NCBI GenBank assembly: GCA_024138015.1 | Contig: JAMXBB010000003.1 | Span: 10,432,742-10,496,741, forward strand | DNA length: 64,000 bases | Direction of reading: 5' to 3' | Source: Lumnitzera littorea | Lineage: Eukaryota > Streptophyta > Magnoliopsida > Myrtales > Combretaceae | Shown here: positions 37,552 to 48,962 of the stretch, one piece after another | How positions within the stretch are numbered: the first letter of the stretch is position 1 | Layout: every line of letters begins with the position of its first letter | Position numbers and translations under genes: made by a program | Notes under the pieces: generated by a model | What the model was told of the DNA's origin: nothing | Database searches by the model: none | Seen by the model: only the letters and a program-made list of their open reading frames with translations

Positions 37552-38151
37552 TTAATTTCTTTCGGCTGGTGGACATCTGGGGGGCGACCTCCCCATCCCG
37601 GGCTTCGGCCTGGGAGCTGGTCGACGATTCCTTATACAAATGCCCAATTTACTTGAAATACTCTTCTCTTCGAGACCTTCTTGCTTAATTGTTTCAATAG
37701 CTGGTGTCCTCGTTTCGCTTCAGAAAATAAAGTTTGAATTTATGTGAATTGGGAAAGAAGGGTTTATGAAAAAGAAACTACCAATAATGGGAACTATTTT
37801 GCGAAATTAAGGTACATATATACAAATTTTTAGTATAACGTACATATTTTGGTACACGTTTTTGTTATCGAAACATGTATGACATGCAGATTTTAGTACA
37901 ACATGCATATACTGGAATCTACATGTACCAGAATCATCGTGTATGTACTCGTTCAAGAAAATGCCACCAGTAATAAAGCTCTTGTTCTATGAAGAAGATG
38001 AAAAGACTTGCTGACTGTGCAGCAGAGGTGGAGGAGCAGGCGCTTGCGGCTGTGGTGGTGGTGTTGATGATGCGAACACCATAGGTGTGGAAGCCAAGAG
38101 AGCCATGACGACGACGACGACGACGACGACGACGGATGCCTTGTGAACCAT
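37552..38151 (-). CDS. Small secreted proline-rich peptide precursor, two exons (copy 1)
   Basis: Model: exon 1 38151-38012, intron 38011-37718 (294 bp), exon 2 37717-37552, giving 101 residues. Residues 1-27 look like a signal peptide: MVHKAS, nine valines, then MALLASTPMVFA with cleavage likely after A27. A proline-rich stretch follows (STPPPQPQAPAPPP). Exon 2 is acidic at first (IKQEGLEEKS), then basic and proline-rich (RRPAPRPKPGMGRSPPRC), ending PPAERN. The donor is GCAAGT, a GC-AG intron; copy 3 has GTAAGT at the equivalent position and phase. The ATG at 38151 is preferred over one at 38196 because copy 3 starts at the equivalent ATG. The layout is that of secreted signalling or defence peptide precursors, but I cannot name a family. 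If the GC donor is not used, a stop ends the protein eight residues into the intron. Confidence 0.55.
38107..38133. repeat. (GAC)9 trinucleotide repeat coding for valines
   Basis: Nine perfect GAC units on the plus strand, read as nine GTC valine codons in the signal-peptide core of the peptide gene. Repeat-length change would alter only the hydrophobic core length. Copy 3 lacks the repeat. Confidence 0.95.
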
Positions 38152-38189
38152 CTTTGTTGTGTGATTGATTGCACTGGAAGATTTAATGG

Positions 38190-38325
38190 CACGCAAGTAT
38201 TTATTGGCCTTCTGCCACTTGCTACGATTTCAGTACATCTGGATCGCTCAATTCCACGAAATTGTGCTGTAAAGTAGGCAGAGGTAAAGCTGTCTCCTTC
38301 AGAAAATCAAACGATTCACCCACCC
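38190..38325 (-). promoter_or_regulatory. Promoter region of peptide gene copy 1
   Basis: Upstream of the ATG the minus strand carries GGCCAATAAATAC at about 38197-38209, a TATA-like box about 50 bases from the start codon. 38215-38325 is conserved with copy 4 at 28170-28335, although copy 4 has lost its coding exons. This conserved non-coding block is a reasonable promoter candidate. Confidence 0.45.
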
Positions 38326-38349
38326 CTATTGACACCTATTTTGTCGCGC

Positions 38350-39280
38350 AGTCTATAAAAAAATCTCCCATTGAAAACAAGATTGACACAATTCTTACAA
38401 TGAGCAACTATACATGGCGTAACTACGATCATACTAAACTTGTTTTCTCATTTTCAAATCAGGTCTTTAACCATGTCAATTGAGCGACATAAATTCGTCA
38501 TGGATTTGATCTGAAATACACCTGAGATTGAGGAATCTACAATTGAGTTAGAAACTTAGAATTAGGCTTTCTTGTTTGTAGAACCGTTACGAAAAATAAA
38601 GTATAGATCCAACTCCCAATGTTTGCCATTTTCTTTATTTGAGTTCCCATTTAATTTTTTATGAAATAAAAATTAGAAATATAAATACGAAACACCTGGT
38701 CGGATTGAAGCCATGTCGTCTTTGGCATTACTCCCAGTTATGGCTAGCAATCCATTTCACATGTGGCCATTTTAGCCACCCAAGACTAAGGATATTCAAA
38801 ACTAAATTTCTTTTCCTCCTTATTTCCATTTTTTTGTTTTTTGAAATTTTTTTCCCATTCGATTCTTACTTAAAATTTATTTTTACTGCAGATTTTTTTT
38901 TTAATAAAAAATATATGGATGTATGATCATTACAAAAATCTAAAATAAATCCAAAATGTGTTATCAAGTCTGTTAAAAAGACTTACCCCCAAAAATGCCA
39001 ATTAAAAATTATCAAAAAAATTGGAAAAACTGGAAAAGTGTATATTTAGTTCTACTTAAGTTTTAAACATTTATTTTTGAACTCCAGTCATCAATGAGTA
39101 AATGAGTTACTTTACGAACTGTGTTAAACTTTCTATATTCAATTTGACTGGTCGAAATAATCAATTTAAGTGAATCCGTACAGATTTTACAAGTGATCAA
39201 CTAGGTAATGAAGTACAATATCATTTTAAAAAATATTATGAATATCAGAAGACCAATCTATTTCAGTAACACGAAAAGGG
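38350..39280. other. Spacer between peptide-gene copies
   Basis: AT-rich, with weak plus-strand frames at 38262-38483 and 38639-38926 that show no motif. Nothing else recognised. Confidence 0.35.
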
Positions 39281-39348
39281 AATAGGTATATCAACTAAAT
39301 TTCATGATAACATGCACCTAGAGGCTCGAGAACACACCAATTACGACT

Positions 39349-39555
39349 TTATATATCAGACCGCTCGACAAATATCAGGATTCCCCTTTCATCGTACCGT
39401 AAATATGTATTTAATTTCTTCAACGACTGTTGCGGGTTACATTCTTGACAATTAGAATGGTGGGCTTCTCGAGAACTGCTCCCACCAACACCAGATTTCC
39501 TTGAAAAGATCATCCCTTCACGACCTTTAAACAGACTATCTTCGCATTTTGCGAC
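39349..39555 (-). pseudogene. Peptide-gene family, copy 2 (exon 2 only)
   Basis: 39280-39560 aligns with 37425-37720, the exon 2 and 3' flank of copy 1 (shared atcaactaaatttca, tatttaatttctt). From an acceptor-like cctag at 39556 the minus strand is open for 68 codons: VAKCEDSLFKGREG, then RKSGVGGSSSREAHHSN, CQECNPQQSLKKLN and a tail ending ERSDI. Sequence and frame differ a good deal from copy 1. No exon 1 with a signal peptide was found within about 500 bases upstream, so it is probably a partial copy. Confidence 0.4.
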
Positions 39556-39559
39556 CTAG

Positions 39560-40020
39560 GAATATCATTGTAGGTAACTAGAGACAAGATTGTGTAACAA
39601 TGAAATTGAATTCTCTCCCTGAAGTCTGCCTTGCTGAATATTCAGGCGGTCGGCAACCACAAGCAATAGGTTGGATGCTCGTACCTGCAGTAAACAGATG
39701 TGTACTATCTTTACTCCGCAGTCTGCATGAGCTTCACAAGGAGTAAAGGAAATAGCATAACCTTACCCGGTCTTCACACACGTCAATTTCTTAATGAAAC
39801 ATAGCGAGGGAAGTTGATTCAGTGCTCGGAAATTTCATCTTAGTGAAAAGGTGGCTGAAATGTCTCTCCTGGCCAGTCCTCGGATAATGCCATAGCCATA
39901 TCTTCTTTGCGTATCTTTGCTTAACTAAAAAGTGAAGCAGGTGACGTTGTTGCTTTACAAATTCTTTGGAGGCCAGACATGATCACACCAGGATATTGGT
40001 CACGGAAACCCAATCAATAT
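39560..40020 (-). other. Gene-like sequence of unknown identity
   Basis: Base composition is closer to coding than the surroundings. Minus-strand frames give short islands such as MSGLQRICKATTSPASLF (from about 39979) and KEDMAMALSEDWPGETFQPP (about 39910-39850), separated by stops. It could be decayed exons of another gene next to peptide-gene copy 2. Not recognised. Confidence 0.3.
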
Positions 40021-40985
40021 TTGTCACTAAAGTAAGTCAAAAGTTTATTTTTCTTTAAAATTTTTCTCAACTTACGAGTTAAGTTTTCTTTTGCCAAAGT
40101 CGACCCCATTTTCGTGATAGCTTTGTTAAAAGTGTTCTTCAACAATTAACCGTAAATTTCTTGACAAAGAAAAAGAAATGAAATTTAGTAAGTGGTAATT
40201 CTGCACCACGTGCTGTATACTATAATCGTGGAATTAGATGGAATGTATTACTTTGATGACCTCTTCAAAAATTAAAATTTGAATTGATGGTAGTTTGAGT
40301 TAGGACACTAATTGTAAAACGAAAATACAAATCAGCTTTCAGGTTATAAGAAGAAGCTAATAGGTATGGATTAGGGAGGGACCAGAATCATATAAACTGG
40401 TGATCAAACTTACCTTAATTAAGTTAGCATTAAAATTATAAAGAGGAAAATATTTGCTCGTAATTATATTGTATGTTTCTTTTCTTTTTTTTTTTATGAA
40501 AATTATATTGCATGTTATATATGCAAGAAGATCATGTTAATGATTTTACCTACGACAATTTCTAAAGCTTAGTAAGATAAAAAAATTCTTTTAAAAACTA
40601 ATTAAGGGTGATTGCTACAATTAATAAGAAATTAAAAGAATAAATTTTTACCTATTTATTATGCATATATAGGTCATATAAAATTTAGCTATTAATTTAT
40701 AAAAATTACATTAATATATAAAATTTTTGTAAGTTTTGTTTCTAGTAAAAGTATATTGGAAAAATTATTTGAACCAAAAAATTAACAGCAAGGCTAAAAG
40801 AGTAAATCGATATAAATATAAGTATTATATTGTATATTTTTTTTTTCATGATAACTTTGCCTAGTGCTAAAAAGAGAGAGCATAATTTGGAAAGTATATT
40901 ATTGAGAAATCAATTATTCAATAATTAACATTTATTTTCGTAATATTAATTGTAAAAAAAAATTACTAAATCAAATCATATATAG
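40021..40985. other. AT-rich spacer
   Basis: No open frame or repeat of note; long A/T tracts. Confidence 0.4.
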
Positions 40986-40989
40986 TTTA

Positions 40990-41414
40990 TGTGATAAGAT
41001 CGGAATATGATTTGGATAAGCCCGTTTCTTAGTTATAGAAAAAACATGTGGGTAAGCTTGGTTCCTAATTATGGATAAAACAGGCATAACTTTGGACTAG
41101 GAGAAATTTTACTTATTATAATATATTTTTGGAAAGGATTTTTGAGCATTATAAGTTATGTAACATGCCCTTTTATTATTTAGGCTTTATTTTTTATTGG
41201 AATATAACTTTTGACCTAGTTGAGGTTCTTTTAAATTTGAAAAATGGCCTTTATGACTTGTAACGAGCCCTTTTATTATTTAGGGTTTATTTTTTAAATA
41301 ATTCTTTTAGTTGTCACATTATATATAGTCTTTTCATCTTTCTTGTAATCTTTATGAACATTCTATCACAAGCAATAAGAGTTTCAAGATTTTCTAAAAT
41401 TTTTTTTTTGTGCA
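40990..41414 (+). mobile_element. Possible solo LTR
   Basis: Starts TGTGATAAG and ends near TTGTGCA, with a TATA box (cattatatatagtc) at about 41318 and a possible poly(A) signal (gcaataagag) at about 41373 in LTR-like order. Two related 40-bp stretches lie inside (41167 and 41269; cccttttattatttagg). No target duplication found. Confidence 0.3.
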
Positions 41415-41699
41415 TGCTACGTCAAAATATATGCAATATGAGCATGTAATTATTATTATGAGCAATTTAGGAGAATTTATTTAGAATAATATGATTTGCA
41501 ACTAGTGAATTGAATAATACTAGTTATTGTGAAATGGAAATAAAAGTTTAGTAAAAGCAAAGACAAATGTAATTGAAGCTTTAAATACATCTAAAAAATA
41601 TAAAATGACATACATGTTTGTAAAATTAAATACCTAACTAGTAAGTCATAACCAATGTTACATTATATTTTTTTTTTTGAAATATATATTATTTTCCTT

Positions 41700-42982
41700 T
41701 TCTAAAAATTTAGAAAACTAATTTTTTTCTCGAGGATTAGGGGAAGAGTGGGCCCCCTAGACCCACCCTTGGTATGGACCAATGTAGAACCGTACAACTT
41801 AGGAGGATAAACTTACCACATTTATAGCATTTTTGTTTATGTAAAAATATGTTGTAAACAAATGTACACAACACTTTAATATTTAATAGGAAGGGAATTT
41901 TGAATTTTTAAAGAAAATAATTTAGAGTACTTGGTATACTTAGTAATAAAATAAAAGAATAAATTTCTTTTCATTGCAGAAAATATTAATTGAAATTTAA
42001 CCATCAATTTATAAAGAAAATAAAATAATATATAAAATTCATATAAAATTTGACATTAACCAAAATTTAACATAAAAATATTTAAAGATAAATCACAACT
42101 AGTGTGAAAAGAACAACATATTTTTTATTTGTGTATACTGTGTCTCTTCTCATTTAAAAATAATGTTAATATTTTATAATATGTTTTAAATTCATAATTA
42201 AACTGTTTAATTAGTTAGTTATTTGTTAGTTAAAAGACCTAAACAAAGGTCTCGCCTTAAGAAATTAAAGGATGTGAATAACAAAGATTAATTTTAAATA
42301 GAGTACAAATAGAATTCAACTCCTTTCATTTCTTGTTATTTATTTATTTATTTATTTTTCATATTCAATTTATTCATTCTTCCTTACATGACCCTATAGA
42401 ATGTCTTCAAAACATGTGTGTGTACAAAATTCCACGGTGCAAGACCTTTTTAATTCATCTTATTGCAGTTGGTGTTGCAGTAGGGGCATTCATCATTATT
42501 TATTTTTCTAAATTGTAAGAAAAGTGTACAAAGTAAAATATTGTTATTATTTTACTCATACTTTGTGTAATAGACCAAAATATTTATAGTATTAGTATTG
42601 TAATTATTATTTATTGTATAAAAATATTAAATAAATAACAATTTAAGAAAATTTATTTTTTATAATGAATGAAAAATTTATGTTATTAGTTATTATGAAG
42701 AAGAAAATGAAGATACTGAATGTGTCATTTTATCAATAAGGTAATAATAGCATCTTGGGAAAAAGTAAAATTGACTATCTTAGTAATTAAACTCATGACC
42801 TCTTCTTTGTACAAAAACTCACTTTATCATTTGAGTTATACACAACATTCTATTAAAATTTACTCTCAAAATATACATATAACATATAATTTCTCATTTT
42901 AATCTGATTTCTATAATTAATTTTTTTCCCCGAGTTAGGGAGGGTTGGGGCCCCTTTGGAGCCCCCGTGGATCTGTCCTTGC
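41700..42982. mobile_element. Two similar hAT-like termini in direct orientation
   Basis: 41731-41775 (ctcgaggattagggg, gggccccctagaccc, acccttg) and 42931-42982 (cccgagttagggagg, ggggcccctttggagccccc, gtccttg) are related GC-rich stretches in the same orientation. They resemble the right end of plant hAT-type elements whose inverted form begins CAAGGACAGATCCACGG. The matching left ends were not found. The second terminus lies in the presumed intron of peptide-gene copy 3. The 61-codon frame at 42333-42518 has no motif. Confidence 0.4.
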
Positions 42983-43021
42983 CAAGAGGTTCATTAAAGA
43001 ATTAGATAAAAGAAGACTTAC

Positions 43022-43481
43022 TGTGTAAGTAGTGGAGGAGCAGGTCACTATGGTGTTGATGTCAATTGTGGCAAGCCGCCTTGTTGGAAAGTGAGAGAAG
43101 AAGTCAATTTAACTCTAAAGAAATTTTTTTACACTTCTTACGGTGCCATAAATCCCATAGGTACCCAAAAACTCATAATAAATATCGATGGGACTTCTCT
43201 TGAAGCAATAACGCGTATGTGACCATTATTGATGCGGAAGCTAAGAGAGCTAGGAAGAGGAGAAGGGATTTATTGGTTAGAAAACATCGTATGGATATGT
43301 AAATATATATGTTATGTAATTTTCAATGTATTTTTGAACACACGATAGTAATAAGTAGAGAATTTCTAAAAAATATCACTATTATATATTCAAATTTTAT
43401 TGGTAATTACCTATTATATTATAATAGTAAGTAATATGTATAGAATATTTTTCCCTCAATGAAGGATGCTTTGTTGACCAT
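43022..43481 (-). pseudogene. Peptide-gene family, copy 3 (exon 1, disrupted)
   Basis: The ATG at 43481 opens MVNKASF, parallel to MVHKASV of copy 1. About 190 bp of AT-rich DNA then intervenes. Signal-peptide sequence resumes near 43270 (SLLLFLALLASASIMV), matching MALLASTPMVF of copy 1. After a second unrelated stretch, the proline-rich end returns (ctgctcctccacta) and leads to a perfect donor at 43021 (ACACA|GTAAGT). Exon 1 thus has intact ends but two disruptions. Exon 2 was not found to the left, where hAT-like sequence begins at 42982. Confidence 0.5.
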
Positions 43482-43583
43482 CTTTACTGTTATCGCTCCG
43501 TCGAAAGATGGCATCCAATTAGGATACGTGTATCAGGTGGTTCTGTATTCTACTATGTTGCAGCTCTTGAAATCAAAACATCC

Positions 43584-43593
43584 TATTTATAGA
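43584..43593 (-). promoter_or_regulatory. TATA box of peptide-gene copy 3
   Basis: The minus strand reads CTATAAATAGGA, a textbook plant TATA box, about 105 bases upstream of the ATG at 43481. It is better than the box of copy 1 (AATAAATAC). Confidence 0.55.
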
Positions 43594-43689
43594 AAGCAAG
43601 CAAGCTTAGTAGGATTCCTTTTTACTCTTACCGGAATCGGCGCACTATGCTATTGGTGTGCAAAAATAAATACTTTAAAACAATTTTAA

Positions 43690-44985
43690 AGTAAAAATAT
43701 AATAAGACAAAAGCTTTTGGATATAAATTAGAGGATAATGGAACTCTATCATTATTTGAGTATTATTGAAATAATAAGGTATCGCGTGAAATTTAAGTTT
43801 GAAATTTTAGTGATTTTGTTATCATAAAATGTGGGATTGTAGAGATTATGTAGTTTGATATTGAATAGTTGAAAATATAGTTTTTCCTTTAATAGAAAAG
43901 ATTTAGTGGTAATTTAATTAAATGTTATTAATAATTTTTAAGGAGGGGATGGATTAGAATAATTTATTGAGATATATAGACATGGAAAAGATAGAAGTGG
44001 AAGATATAGACATATATTTATATTTAACTTGCATAGAAAGGACCTAGTGGTAATTTAAGTGTTATTAATAATTTTTAAAGAGGGTGTGGAGTAGAATATA
44101 CCAATATTGACTTAATATATATAGGTAACTACGAGTTCATCACAAATATATAAAATATCGGGAACACCTCGTGTATTGGTGGTCTAGTTAATAAAATATT
44201 ATGAATATCTTTTTACAAGATGACTTAAAAGTTTGTAAAAAAAATTGACATATTTTAGAAGAATACTCATCTAATTTCCTATAAAATTACTCGCATCACT
44301 CAAATAGACTTTACTAATTGTAGGAAAGCCAAAATTCATAGTGTCTCGTAAAAGCACTATATTCATGTAATTTGATTTTGAAATTTATAGTTTTACTTGA
44401 TTAGATTTATAATTTAAATGTTGTTGATAATATATATATATATATATATATATTTTGAATTTGTGACTCTCTCTTTAAATTATGTAAAAGTTTTTAAGTT
44501 AGTGGTAAACATTTTTTATTATTTGTAAACTACCTTAAATAAATATAAAGCAACTCATTGTTTGTAGATTATCGTCTATTCCGTACATATACTATAAGTT
44601 CGTGACAATTCCATATATACACGAATGCCCAAATTCGATGTTTTTACGATTTTTCAAATTCAAATGTCGTAATTCGTAAATCCATCGGGAATTTGAGTCG
44701 CTAAACATCATGGTTAACGACCTGAGGCTGTGAAAATAAGAAAACTCTATCTATTGTGATTTACGTTATATAGTTACGCTAAAGCTGCCAATTGTGCCAA
44801 TCTTGTTTCTAACAGTAAATTATTTTTATAAACTAACGAAAGCACAAAGCACGGTACCTTATTTATTTATTTACTTTTTCAACTAAAAAGTTGAAGAGTC
44901 TTCTTGGGAATGGATGGGAATGATAAAACAGGCCAGTGGGTACTTTGAAATTTAGAAAAATAGTAAATATATTATTTATTTTATT
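43690..44985. other. AT-rich stretch with an internal duplication
   Basis: 43893-43960 and 44034-44100 are diverged direct repeats (gttattaataatttttaa(a/g)ga). (TA)n at 44432-44455. No coding signal. Confidence 0.4.
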
Positions 44986-44989
44986 TTAT

Positions 44990-47790
44990 GTGCTTTTATC
45001 CCGTTATTTTTAAATATAGCATTTTGTAAATATAGAGTTCTATATAGTGTTGTCACATAGAAGCTACATGAATGTTGTGTTGTACATAAGTTCAGAGGTC
45101 CAACAAGTGAATAACACTTGCAAGAAAGATTTGGAGAAAAATGGTCAAGATGAGAAATAAGCAATTTCAGTAGCTTAGTACACTTGTGACAAGTGAGGTA
45201 ACTATCAACGTCACTTTCTTGATTAAGTGTTAAATTGTTCTTCACTTAAGAGATGATTTGATCTTTCAGAGTAGAAAATCCACAAGATAATATTGTTTAT
45301 TTGATCTCTAAAGCTTTTAAAGTGTCCACTAAAGAGGCATGGTTAGGTATTTACAGACTCTTAAATCTAATGACAACTGTCTGATCACATGAATGGTCAA
45401 CAATCAAGATTAAGTTTGCTCATCCAAGTTTATCCTAATGAGCTTAGTATAGACCAAAGGCTAGTAGCCGATCTTATTGAGTGTGCAAGCCTACCTAAGA
45501 GATTTTGAGAGTGGATATAGACTAATCTAACGATTCTTATTTTTAAGCTCATAAAGCCAAATCTCCTTAACTCATCCCAATTATAAACCTGACTTCCTAA
45601 ACCTCGTCACTTAGCCGAAGTAGTTAAGCCTAAATAAATAATAGATCAATAATAAATTAATAATGAATTTCTAGTAGATTTAGCCCAATGTAAAATTAGC
45701 CTTCTCCATTTTGTCCCGATGCTAAAATTCTTAAACAAATAAAGTTTAAGTATTTTGGACATTAATGACTTATTTCGAATTGTTAGGTCACTACTTAGCG
45801 CAAGTGTGTTATGAAGCAGCGACAAAGTTGCCAACTACACCCACATAGTTGAAGACTTTATTTTGTTGATAGATTATAGTTTGTGAGCTTAGCGCTAACA
45901 TTACAAACTCTATGTATGATATACTTTAATGCATAAGCTTGCGGCATGATTCCATTGCGAGCGACACTTTTATGCTTATTGGAATCATATTGCCCTCAAG
46001 GCAACATTGATATATCAAACCATGCTCCTTCAACCATGTAGAAATTTAGTTTGAAATGTATACATGGAATCAAACTATTGTTGATTTTATTTGTCACTAA
46101 TGACATTATCAATGGTATCCATAGTATATAATCGACAACTATCTTGAACCTTTGGAATTACTTTATACTTAAAGATATAGATCTTATATCACGACACATT
46201 GTAATCATCTTACTGTATTTGAATTTACTAAGTAAATATATATATTTTGAATGAGACCAAATAAATACACCTTTACTTTCTTTGTTGTACAAAGTGGACT
46301 TAGTAATCTCAACTTCAACAATATCTTTGTTTATATACCTTTTTTTTTTTAAATTACGTAATACTAATTATCATGGAAACTCAAACAAAATAAAAGTGAA
46401 CACATAATCTATTTATAAATGTAATATCTTAGGCTCACAACAATACATATAACTTTTAATCTAGTATAAACTTGTAAAAGAAACATCTTCCTTTTTTATA
46501 TATATAATCTTACTACCTCTTATCTATATTTATATCGATATAATTTAAGGTAAAGGGGTCTTTTCTTTTTTTTTTTTTAAATAAACTTACCAATAAGTTA
46601 TAGAATATCTTTATTTGCTCAACAACTTAATCTAAAGGCTCTTACTAATGAAACATCACAAACATATATAGACATCACTGGGACCCTAACTCAATGAACT
46701 TAATATATCTTACAAAAATAATGAATCTTTATGGGAAGTCTCATGGTAATAAAATTCATGCACATTAAACTTGCATAATAGCATCACCTATAATCTATAT
46801 TAACATTTTGTAAATGCAAGGTTCTAAATAGTATCTTCATATGGAAGCTACATGAAAGTCGCGCTATACATGGCCTCAAAAGAGTAACACATGAATGACA
46901 CTTGTAGAGAGAACTTGGAGAAAAATAGCTAAGAAGAGAAAAAAACAATCTCAGTAGCTCAAGTACAGTTATGATAGGTGAGACAGCTATTAAGCATCAA
47001 CCTCACTATTCTTGAGTATTGAATCATTCTTCACTTAAAAGTTGTTTTGATCTTTGAGAATGAAGAATCCATAGGATAGTGTTGTTTCTCTGATCTCTTA
47101 AGCTTTTGAAATGACAATTGAAAAAAAAAAAAAAAGGCATGACTAGGTATTTATACCTTCTTGGGTTCAACAATAACCATCAGATTGTACTAACAATCAA
47201 CAGTCGAGATTAAACTTACTCATTCAAGATTATCCTGATGAGCTTACTATGGGCCCAAGACTATTAGCCTACCTTGTTGAGTATTTGAGCCTACTTAAGG
47301 GAGATTGCGAGTAGATAGACCAATCCAAATATCTTTGTCTTAAGTCTACTAAGCCAAATCACCTTAAGTTATCCCAATTAGGAACTAGACTCTATAGGCC
47401 CTATTATTTAGTCTAAAGAGTTAAGTCTAAATAGATAATGACTTAATAATGAATTGACAATGGACTTAGCCTAATACAAAATTAGCCCTCTACATTTTTG
47501 TCCTTTGCCCAAAATTCTTAGATGGAGTCTAAGTATTTGGCATTAATGACATAATAAGAATAACTACATTGCTGATGGGCACTCACATGCTACAAAACAA
47601 TTGCACTACTACCAAGCACACTCACTAAAAGCCTAACACCAAAGCTACAAATTTATTTATTATGTATTTTAGTGCACAAGCTTACAACACAACTCAATTG
47701 TTCATGTCGCTTTGGGTTTATTGATTATGTATTTTAGTGCATAAGATTTTGGTACTACTCAATTGCACATGGCTTTGGGTTTAATATTAT
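44990..47790 (-). mobile_element. Non-autonomous LTR-like element (direct-repeat pair)
   Basis: 44995-45770 and 46797-47550 are direct repeats that align by eye through most of their length. Weaker similarity continues to about 46000 and 47740. Each has a TATA-like box on the minus strand (ggtataaatacctag in the right copy), so they look like LTRs of a minus-strand element. The spacer of about 0.8-1 kb has no open frame, which would make it a non-autonomous (TRIM or LARD-like) element. TG/CA ends and target duplications were not established; a tandem duplication is the alternative. Confidence 0.5.
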
Positions 47791-47799
47791 CCCTCCATA

Positions 47800-48950
47800 T
47801 ATGTACATATATATATTCATGCATATACCCAATAACTTTTCTCTAGCACCTTTGTGTAATTACTTGTTCATCATATATGAATGTATATACAAATCACAAA
47901 TAAATTTATGTTTTTTTTTTTTTATCGTTGAATGTAATTCCCTCATAGTAAATTCCCATGAAATATGTTAGTATTCTTTTTGCCGATTAATTTGACATAA
48001 AAATTCCTTGATAGCAAATCTAAGATAATACATTTCTATTGTTTGAATTGTTGACTTTACCTTGACCAAACAAGTCTGAACTTCAACCAATTCTACTTAA
48101 ACGATTTAGGTAATAAATCTTGCTAACGTCTTTATAAATTCATCCTCAAACACAGTTTATCATCTTTCAAAATATTCTTTTATGCTTGTTTAAACTCCAC
48201 ACCTACTTGCCTCTCATTAATTATTATTCTTTTTATTTATTTATTTATTTATTTTATGTCTAACTAACATGAATGTCTGATGTCCTCAAAATATATAAAT
48301 AAATTCTATGAGAGATGTAATGAGAACATTTTTTTTTTAATGATACCCTTCCAAGTATACTTACGCCCATATAAAGCTCTCTTGAATATATATATATATA
48401 TATATATAAGCCTACCAATAATTTTACTACTCCACGAACTGAGACTCCTACAAACTTCATATCGGCAAATGGCATACCACCGCAAATGTGAAATTTCATT
48501 ATATTGACAATAAAACGTGACACTAAATGAAAGATTGCAAATCAAATGTGTCCTTCCGCATCTTATTATTAACAGCACAGAAAATAGTCCCTTATCTTTC
48601 CATATCTTTTTTTTTTTTTTTTTCAAATCTATTCCTTATATCATTATCCGTTTCTTCTCTTGATATACACGCTACAACAGACATTATTTAAATTTATTGT
48701 TTGACTAAAACTTAAGTTGGGTGTAAGGCATATAGATAGCATTCCTTATTCTTTTGTTTTTTTTTTTTTTTCTCCATAAACAAAATCAAAACCCTCAAAA
48801 AAAAAAAAAACTAATCCACTACTTCCACGTATAATTTCTTTCAACAAGCCTTTAAATTTTAAAGAAACAAAATCTTCTCAGACTTTTTTCTATCTTTTTT
48901 TTTTTTTTAAATCCTATTACAATTGTAATAATCAAAATACTCAGATCTTC
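47800..48950. other. AT-rich stretch with poly(T) tracts
   Basis: Many long T runs (for example at about 47910, 48330, 48608, 48757, 48897) and a (TA)n run at about 48388-48409. Frames on both strands here are short and overlap the TA repeat. Pyrimidine-rich DNA to 48950 could be the upstream region of the gene model that follows. Confidence 0.4.
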
Positions 48951-48962
48951 CCAAGCCATACC

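Noticed and set aside
37552..37620. Similarity of GRSPPRC in the peptide to the GSRPP.C start of EPF/EPFL peptides
   Set aside because: The following conserved cysteines of EPF/EPFL peptides are absent, and copy 2 does not share the motif.
37953..38192. 79-codon minus-strand frame with a serine run overlapping the peptide gene
   Set aside because: It is the out-of-frame reading of the (GAC)n repeat; paralogue comparison supports the other frame.
43459..43689. 76-codon plus-strand frame with a hydrophobic C-terminus
   Set aside because: It runs antisense over the TATA box and start of peptide-gene copy 3; no conservation in copy 1.
48260..48626. Overlapping frames on both strands with YIYIYIY runs
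   Set aside because: The runs are the (TA)n microsatellite; the rest shows no protein features.
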